Notes under the pieces: generated by a model
Database searches by the model: none
The model's input: only the letters and a program-made list of their open reading frames with translations
What the model was told of the DNA's origin: nothing
Program-made: the position numbers and the translations under genes
Shown: positions 56,425 through 64,000 of the stretch, piece by piece
Numbering within the stretch: the stretch's first letter is position 1
Layout of the letters: each line of letters starts with the position of its first letter
Assembly: GCF_963576675.1 (NCBI RefSeq)
Contig: NC_088915.1
Location: 41,755,501-41,819,500 of the forward strand
Reading direction: 5' to 3'
DNA from: Euphorbia lathyris
Taxonomy: Eukaryota; Streptophyta; Magnoliopsida; Malpighiales; Euphorbiaceae
DNA: 64,000 bases

Positions 56425-58438
56425 TGTTAGGGTTTATGTCCTATAGACAATTGTTTTAGGATATAAATATTAATGAATAAATTGTTTATTTAATCATTTG
56501 TTTAATCAGATATATAGCATTAAACTGTAACTATATATAAAGGCACAAATCTTTCATAAAGAAAGTAACCCTAAGTTTATTTAAGTAGTTATAAAGTGTT
56601 CATACAAGCATGAAGTGAGACTGTACTTTATAATAGACCAATAGACTTAAAGTCAAGTCAAGTAATATGTTATAGGGGTTGGCATATTACTATTGAGACT
56701 TGCATGTAACAATGTTTTCTGTCGAGACAGAAAGCTGATCTCACAAGCTTTAGATATTCAGATATCTAGACAGTTACATGGATCCGGTGAAGGAGTTCAT
56801 TAGGATTGGGACCCGACTTGAGATAACAGAATGGATTGATTTATCTAATGTGTCAACTGTTCATCTCATTGGTATTAGTAGGTATAACTAATCCTCAGAC
56901 TCAAACATTTGTTAATTAGTGATTCTGGATTATGGAGTCTGATACTTTGATTCTATGCGAGCACGATCCAACAGGTGAGAGCCTGGGGTGTGTGAGAGCA
57001 GGGTTGGGTATCACACAAAGTAATTGCAGAGTAGTTAATGTCAGATTGAGTATTCGTCACTCCCGATAAGTGGGAGATATATCCAAATGGCCACTTGTGG
57101 TGAATTGACTGAAATCCTTGCAAGGTGATAGAGTTAAGAGTAGAAATGAACATTTCACTTAACTTATTTTTCAGAGTGAATTCAACCTGTACAAGTAAAA
57201 CCGGACTTTTCGTTATATGTAACCTTGACACGTTTTATGGTTATAAGGAATTGACCGACAGGATATAGTTGATGAAGGATCGTATTATACTGTACCTAAT
57301 ACGGAAAGGTTAACGTCAGTTATCAACCCGACTTCTTAATTGCTGGGGGAATATCATAGGTTCTGCTAGTAACAGCTCGCAACGGTATTCCGTTATATAT
57401 ATGTTGAATTAATCGTGATGAATTAATCTCAAACGATATATATGGCTAGTGGCAATAAAGAACCTAATGGGTCGCATATGGGACTTGGAACCAGAGGACG
57501 AAAATGTAATTAGTGAGACACTAACATAGTGGGTCGAAATTTGTAATAATGTTAGGGATAATTAATTTGATTTAATAATTGTAATTAGATTATGATTATA
57601 AATTAAATTAAAGTATTATCTGATAATATTAATTAGAAGTTTTATGTGATTGAAACTCTAATTAATTATCCCTAACAATAATTAAATTATTAATTTGATT
57701 AATAATATTATCTAGATATAATTAGTTATTATTTAGATAATAATAAAGTGTTTATTTAATTATCTAATTAGTAATCCTATTCCGAATAAGATTCTAATTA
57801 ATTAATTACCTAACACAACTAGGATTAGGGGTTTGAGAAGTCTATAAATAGACTCCCTAGCCTACATATTTCGCCCAACACAATAAGGAGGCAAGAGGAA
57901 CCGTTCCGAAACCGTCTCGACTAATTACAATCTTTCTTACTCTCTTTTTGATCTCGTATCGATTTCTGTTAGAGGCAATTATTGCGATTGCTATTATTAA
58001 GGTTGATTACTGATTAGTTATTCTTTTCTGTGTTGTTTGTTTTGTTGTTCTCATGAAAGAAGAAAAGACAAACAAAAGGAGAAATTCGTTTTGCTCCTCC
58101 TACATCAGGCCAGTTCACATTTTCGCAGATTCCCAGAGATTGAACCGTCGGATCGTCACGATTTTTTGACAATAGCTTCTAGACATATTCTTCCTTGTTT
58201 TCACCATTGGGATTTTCATTCGGAGGTCTGGAAGGTCTGTTCTGGTAAGGGGCAGATTCGTTGACAGATTCTATTCTTTTGAAGTTGTGGGCACTTCGTT
58301 TGCAACGGTAGATAGATCGTCATAAAGGTATTTCGTTCTATCCCTTTTTATATGAAATAACAATTAACAGATGTTGGAAAGGGGAAATAGATAAAATTTT
58401 ATTATTCAGCTGCGCCTAGGCTTGTCTATTTTCCTTCA
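56425..58438 (+). mobile_element. Solo LTR, 2.0 kb
   Basis: TGTTAGGGTTTATGTCC... to ...TATTTTCCTTCA, flanked by CTAAC on both sides (56420-56424 and 58439-58443). TATAAATA is at 57843-57850. It is related to the LTR at 61071-62902 along its length. No internal region, so it is the product of LTR-LTR recombination. Confidence 0.93.
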
Positions 58439-58443
58439 CTAAC

Positions 58444-59719
58444 TCCACTCGAAAGGATCAGTTTGATCTTTTTGCAATGGTCCCCACGTCTCAAACCAAA
58501 CCTCATATAATGGCGTTAGCTACTTCCCCTAGGATAAATCATGACCCTAATAATGATTTGAGTTTCCATTGTATTTTGGCCTTTGTTTGTCTTTTGTCAT
58601 AGCCTATAACATACCTAGAATTTCATACCCCTTTCAAAGAGATTTTACTTCTTTGTTCAAACCCGAAAGAGGAAGAAAAATTCTAATTTAGTATGACTTC
58701 TTCTAAAAGAAACTAAGTAGTCTCTTTAACCATGGTTTACACTAGACACAAAAGTTTCATATTCCAAAAAGAGATTTTACCTCTTTGGTTAGAAAGGGAA
58801 AAATGAAATCTAAGGTTGGTATGAACCATGATTCAAAGAGACCACTTTGACATCTTTTGTTCAAGTCATGTCATATTAGAATTGAAATTTGAGTTTGCTA
58901 TAATCTATGTCAAAATAATAGGGTTTCGTGTCTTTTAGTATAGTGTGTACTACATGCAAAGGCTCCATTTACTCAAAAGAGCTTTTCACCTCTTTCAAAT
59001 CAAAATGGTATTGGAGGCCAAGGTTGGTACAATATATAGTAAACGAAACGAACATGTCATTTAAGATAGTATGTGTCATACTTGAAGCGAAAGAAAACCT
59101 AGTAGAGATTTTAACTCTATCTTAAGGGTACTCGCAAAACTAAAGTTGACATAACCTATTTTAAAGGACATCGACCTATCTAGGACGACCTTTGCTATAT
59201 CCAAGTTTGGGAAATCAAGGAGGCTTAAAACTCGAAATGATGAAACAAGTGAATTCTACAGACTAGATTGGTATAGTTTGTCCTAAATAAGACCCTAACT
59301 GTTGAGATAGTCCACGTCGTATCCCATAGTCCCACGGGACCTAAAAAACTAATATGGTCTATCCTAAAGGTGAATTAAAGGCCAACCTTATATGATGATT
59401 GATTACATTACTTTGAGAGTTATGCATGTCGTCGGTTTCGTGCATCCCCCGTTGATGCAAAACAAACTAAAACCAAAAATCCTAGGAGAGGACCTAAACC
59501 ACTATGTGTATGGGAGGAATAAGGTTGGAAGGATTAATGTTGTGATACATGCTATTTGTGATTGCCATTAACCGTTTGTTCATTTTGCTTCCTTTTATTT
59601 TCAGCACATACCACCAAAGCATGCATTATAAAGTCATTTCATGCATCATCTATACATTAACCATTTGTATTGTAACAGCCATCCACTAGATGAAACTTGT
59701 TCAGACAAAATCCAATAAC
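58444..59719 (+). other. Leader of the old Ogre-like element
   Basis: Non-coding. Several loosely similar segments built on AAAGAGATTTTACCTCTTT occur at about 58640, 58770, 58975 and 59100. Confidence 0.5.
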
Positions 59720-61070
59720 CAATGGCAACTTTACCCATATCAATGAGCGGTTTAACACCTTAGAGGACCAAATGAAAGTTATGGTTGCATGAGTTCATGT
59801 CGCTCTAAATGAACAGAAAACAACGGTAAAAAGTATGATAAAGATGCACATAGATGCTCTATTAGCCAGGTTTAGAACTTGTCAGGAGTCTTGGCCCAAG
59901 TGGTCGAAAAAGAAACATCTCCCCTACAACCGATGGAGAACAGTTTGGGGGTTGAGGCTCAGAAAAATGAGGGAAGAACTCAGCTCGAGGACATGATAAA
60001 AGTTTTCATGGACATTACACAATCTCTAGTTCACGACCAGTTGGATAATGAATATCTCGATTAGGATGTCTCGCCTCAAGGGAAGAATCTACCTGACTTG
60101 AAGCAGTTCAATGGAAAAGGAGGTCCTATGGATCATGTCCTCCAGTATATGACATCAATGCATGATGCTTCCTTCAATAGGGAAGAAATCATTGACCTTT
60201 TTAGCTTATCCTTGAATGGCTCTGCATTTGCTTGGTACCACTCATTACCATTATCCATAAGGAAGGATTGGAATCTCATGATTCAAGTATTTTTGGATCA
60301 ATATGCTCACAAGTTTGAATCCAGAATAAGCTTGGCAGAATTAGAGAGTATAAAAAAAACCAAGAGAGCTCTTCCTAGAATTTGTGGGAAGATGGAGAGC
60401 CAAAGCATCCATGGTAGAAAGCAAGATAGGGGAGATGGAGCAAGTGCAAATGGTCATTCGGAACTCATTGCCCTTCATTAAGAATGTCATTCAACATGCT
60501 TACATACCAGGTTTCAAAGAATTGTGTGAATGGGCAAGTGCATCCTGAAATGGAGTACATGAGTCACAAAGGTAAGGAGAAAGTCACAAACCCCGCCATT
60601 GTAGCACCATCCAATAAGAGGAAATTTTCAGCTCTTAACCAGCCCTTGTCTGAAGTTTTGAAAAGACTAGAAAATAAGAACTTATTGCAGCCTCTGACCC
60701 CAATTGACTTTCAGGAGGTACCTTTACCAGTGGTTAGGGGGTATTGTGACTTCCATCAGGTATTTGGACATAGAACAGATAACTTCCCCCACCTCAAGCA
60801 CGAGATACAAGACCTGTTGGACAAAGGAAAGATCACTCTTCAGGAAATCTCCAAACCCCATACTAGGAGGAATCTTTTCTCTACTTATTCAATTTTATTG
60901 ATCAACTCAATGGTAATAGAAAAAGAGGTCCTCAATTCCTTTGAAGAATGTATTATCCCCCCAGCCAATGGAGCTTTGATAGAGGAAGGTGATTGGATAG
61001 GCCAGAACATGCAGAAATTGACTAAAGGGCAACTGGAAATGGTGCTTGATATTTTCAACAAAGTACGCGT
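59720..61070 (+). pseudogene. gag: Old Ogre-like Gag, degenerate
   Basis: An N-terminal helical region (LEDQMKVMVA, LNEQKTTVKSMIKMHIDALL) precedes 59879. The capsid-like domain at 60098-60350 has MDHVLQYMTSMHDASF and LNGSAFAWYHSLP with following Trp/Phe/Tyr. The zinc knuckle at about 60745 reads CDFHQVFGHRTDNF; the last Cys is Phe. Damage: TAG at about 60062, frameshift near 60400-60480. It ends at the copia LTR at 61071. The pattern resembles the first domain of the Ogre Gag at 42496-44955. Confidence 0.82.
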
Positions 61071-62902
61071 TGTTGGGGTTTAGTGTCCTATAGACAATTG
61101 TTCTAGGATATAAACTAAATATGAATGAAGTGTTCTTTATGTCATTTTTTTTTTAATAAGATATGGTTTCATAACTGTATAAAGGCAACCCCTTTTAAAG
61201 AACTAAATAAGTCTAATAAAATGAAATCCCTAAGTTTGTTTAAAGTGATTGTAAAGTGTTCATACAAGCATGAAGTGAGACGAAACTTTATAATAACCTA
61301 ATAAACTTAAAACCACCCCAAGTCAAGTAATATGTTTAGGATTGACATATCAATGTTGAGACTTGCATGTAACAATGTTTTCTGTCAAGACAGTGAGCTG
61401 ATCTCACAAGCTTCAGATATACAGATAATCTGGACAGTTGCATGGATCCAATGAAAGGGAGTTCATTAGGATTGGGGACCTGACTTGAGATAACAGGATG
61501 GGTAGATTCATCCTTGTCACCTGTTCATCTCATTGGTATTAATAAGTATAAGTAATCCTCAGACTCAAAGGAATGTTAATTGGTGATTCTGGATTATGGA
61601 ATGTGATGCTTTGATCCTGTTGTAACACGATCCATAACAGAGATGACTTTGGGGTGTGAACGGCAGACGTTGGGTATCACAGGAAGTAATTGCAGGATAA
61701 TTATACATTGGATTGAGCATTTGTCACTCCCGATAAATGGGAGATACGTCCAAGGATCGCTTGTGGAAGACTTGACTCTAAATCCTTGCAAGGTGATAGC
61801 TTAAGACTTGAAATACAGATTTCACTTAACCTATCTAATTGGAGTTGACTGGCCTGTACAAGTAAAACGAACGTCTCGCTATATGTGACTTGACATTATC
61901 CATAGTCATAAGATTCAGTTCAAGGATGTAGTTGATAAAGGATAGAATTATACTGTAACTGATACGGAAAGGTCAACGACAGAATCAACTTGTCTTCTTA
62001 TAGCTCTGGGGGAATGTTTCGGATTTGCTAATCACATTTCGCGTACTCATTCCGTTATGCAAAGATTAAATATAATTCTGTGAAAATTAATTTAATAGTT
62101 GCATACGGCTAGAAGCAATAAGAACCTAATGGGTCACACATAAGACTTGGAGCCCAAAAGAGAAACATATGTTAATTAATTGATGGAAGCCCAACTGAGT
62201 CCGCTAAGGCCCGGTTAGTGGGGGGGCGATTTTATGTATGATAAATACATAAATATTTGATTTGATTTTAACAATTCTAATTAGATTATAATTGTGAATT
62301 AAATTAATTAAAGGATAAATAAGTTAGGAGTTTTAATGAGATTAAATTGCTCCTATTATTATTATCCTATAAGGTTATTATTATTATCTTTATATTTAAG
62401 ATATAATTGTAAATAATAAATAAGAATTATATTCCGAATTAAATTCTTATTCAGTAACCTAATTCTATCTAACTAGGGTTTAGATACAAGAGAATATAAA
62501 TACCCCCTACATGTAATTTTCGAAACACACATAGACAAACCGGGAGAGAGAATTTCGACCCACAGTATTGAGGACGAGATTATCTACCGCTTCCTTCCGT
62601 TCAATTGATTTTCATCTCTTTCTCTTATTCCTTGATCTTGTGTTGATTTATTAGAGACAATCTATTCTTGATTGTTTTATATGGTTGATATCTAACTTGA
62701 TTTTGGATTGTGTTTTTGTCTTGTGCTCGGGAACTCGAAGTAAGAGTTGTGGGCACTTCGATTGCAACAGTAGATAGAACATCAAAAGGTATTTCCTTCT
62801 ATCCCTCTTTATATGAAATAACGATTAACAGATCTTGGGTTAATGGAAAAAGGTTAAAATTTTTTATATTTCCGCTGCCAAACGTTTGCCTATTTTCCTT
62901 CA
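61071..62902 (+). repeat. 5' LTR of the right-edge copia, 1.8 kb
   Basis: TGTTGGGGTTTAGTGTCC... to ...TATTTTCCTTCA. TATAAATA at 62495-62502. Ends supported by the primer site one base downstream and by alignment with the solo LTR. Confidence 0.9.
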
Positions 62903-62903
62903 G

Positions 62904-62916
62904 TGGTATCAGAGCC
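62904..62916 (+). promoter_or_regulatory. Primer-binding site, initiator tRNA-Met type
   Basis: TGGTATCAGAGCC one base after the LTR end. Confidence 0.93.
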
Positions 62917-64000
62917 TGCGTTAAATCCGTTATTTCATATATGAAAATTTAGAAGTTTTTCAATCAGATTGAATAAATATTTATAGTTAGGTTAATTAAC
63001 AAATCTATTTTGATTAATTAGTTCTAAAGATAAATAAGTTTTAATTAATTATTAATTAAAATAGTTTATGCATATGTTCCTAATTATTTTGGTTGATAAT
63101 CATTATAACAAAATCTATTAGTTTTATAGTTAGATTGATAAAAGTTAATTTTATTGATTCTAAAGATAAAACGGAAAATCTATAATAGGTTTTCTTATTT
63201 TCTGAAAATCGTTTTAAAACCGTTTTAAAACTTATATATATATATATAATTATAAAAAAAATGGACAGCAGCTCAGGTCGCGCCTCACGGCGCAACCCGG
63301 CCGCTGTCCTGCAGTTGCTGCCTCGCGGCTAGCCGCCGTTGCCTCGCAGTAAGGCTGCTGCCAAACGGCAGCAGCCGCGTCCTCGGGCCCATCCCGAAAC
63401 CCACGTATTTTAAAATCATTTTAAAATAGTTTTAAATATATATATATATATTTCAGAAATTAATAGTTTTCTGTTTTGATTATCGAATGAATGAATTTAT
63501 TTAAAATTTTGTTTTACCTATTTATAAATCAAAAGTATTAAATGAATTGAAATCAAAATAATTGGGACATGCATAAATAAAGTTTTGTATAGTTGTATTA
63601 ATCTAAAAGGTTAATATAGAAGATACGAAACTATTAGAATTAAAATTGGATGAAAGTTCATTGATGAGTTAATGTGATTAACCTAAATATTACATAAAGT
63701 ATTTTATGTAATCAACCAATTAAATTTATTTAATTGAGTCTATGCATGTTTGGAGTTATGGACATATTTGGACCCTCTTTTTTAGTCTTTTGGTATTTTT
63801 GAAATAGGGCCTGCGAGTACTGCCTTTCTACTACCTATTGTAATTTCTCCTCTCATCTAATTCCCTTCAAGTTAATTGAAGTTTTCTTTAGTAGTATAGA
63901 AATTAATATGTAATTTCAAGGCGCCATGGAGAAGACAGAGGACCTAAAGAGAAATATGTAATAGTTAGTATTTCCCTAGGTTTGGCCTTTTATTCCGTCT
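62917..64000 (+). other. Copia leader with a structured GC-rich island
   Basis: AT-rich leader without a supported ORF. At 63263-63380 a GC-rich island holds a long stem pair GGACAGC/GCTGTCC (63263-63269, 63303-63309) and a perfect 10-bp stem GGCTGCTGCC/GGCAGCAGCC with an AAAC loop (63353-63376). Confidence 0.65.

Larger units (their letters stand above)
55959..61070 (+). mobile_element. Old Ogre-like element, 5' portion, plus strand
   Basis: LTR tail (55959-56205), primer site, leader and gag remnants in order on the plus strand. The SIRE-like copia sits in its LTR, a solo LTR in its leader, and a further copia LTR in or just after gag. The left part of its LTR is outside the window. RT and integrase are not reached. 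Confidence 0.72.
61071..64000 (+). mobile_element. Ty1/copia element, 5' LTR and leader, running off the window
   Basis: LTR 61071-62902, then initiator-Met primer site, then about 1.1 kb of leader without a gag ORF before the window ends. Its LTR is a relative of the solo LTR at 56425-58438. Confidence 0.85.

Overview
This window looks like nuclear DNA of a flowering plant, most likely a eudicot. The evidence is Ty3/gypsy Tat/Ogre elements, SIRE-like Ty1/copia, a plant-type Helitron, CACTA, hAT-like and Tourist-like DNA elements, introns with GT/AG borders, and AT-rich spacers. I see no intact host gene, rRNA or tRNA gene. Almost every base belongs to a transposable element or to a host-gene fragment carried by one.

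The layout is a set of nested insertions that can be read from termini, target-site duplications (TSDs) and interrupted reading frames. The outermost recognisable layer is an old, plus-strand Ogre-like element: LTR tail 55959-56205, tRNA-Arg-type primer site at 56206, broken gag at about 59720-61070. A large SIRE-like copia sits in its LTR, with 3' LTR 54640-55958 and the right part of its 5' LTR at 13682-13923; the left part lies before the window. That copia is broken by (a) a Helitron (8194-11761), itself split by a minus-strand Tat-type gypsy (1-8193); (b) a foldback element (11763-13681) in the same TA run; (c) a 10.6-kb CACTA element (15614-26254, TSD TAA) carrying pieces of several host genes and hosting a young short-LTR copia (19215-24296, TSD TATCC) and a Tourist-like MITE (16114-16507, TSD TTA); (d) a hAT-like MITE (28548-29248) inside its reverse transcriptase; and (e) a 21-kb Ogre element (31756-53016) with LTRs of 5.6 and 6.1 kb inside its extra third ORF. 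To the right, the old Ogre is also cut by a 2-kb solo LTR (56425-58438, TSD CTAAC) and by the 5' LTR of a related copia that runs off the window (61071-64000).

None of the polyproteins is intact. The Ogre at 31756-53016 is closest: gag-pol stays in one frame over 7.4 kb with about six stop codons and no frameshift seen. The more unusual content is: a three-exon gene antisense to gag-pol in the Tat element; three extra gag-like domains after the zinc knuckle in the Ogre; a possible spliced antisense exon present in both Ogre LTRs; a CACTA element carrying exons that resemble DNA-3-methyladenine glycosylase I and uridine kinase-like genes plus an unrecognised multi-exon gene; and an internal TATA promoter ahead of the copia third ORF.
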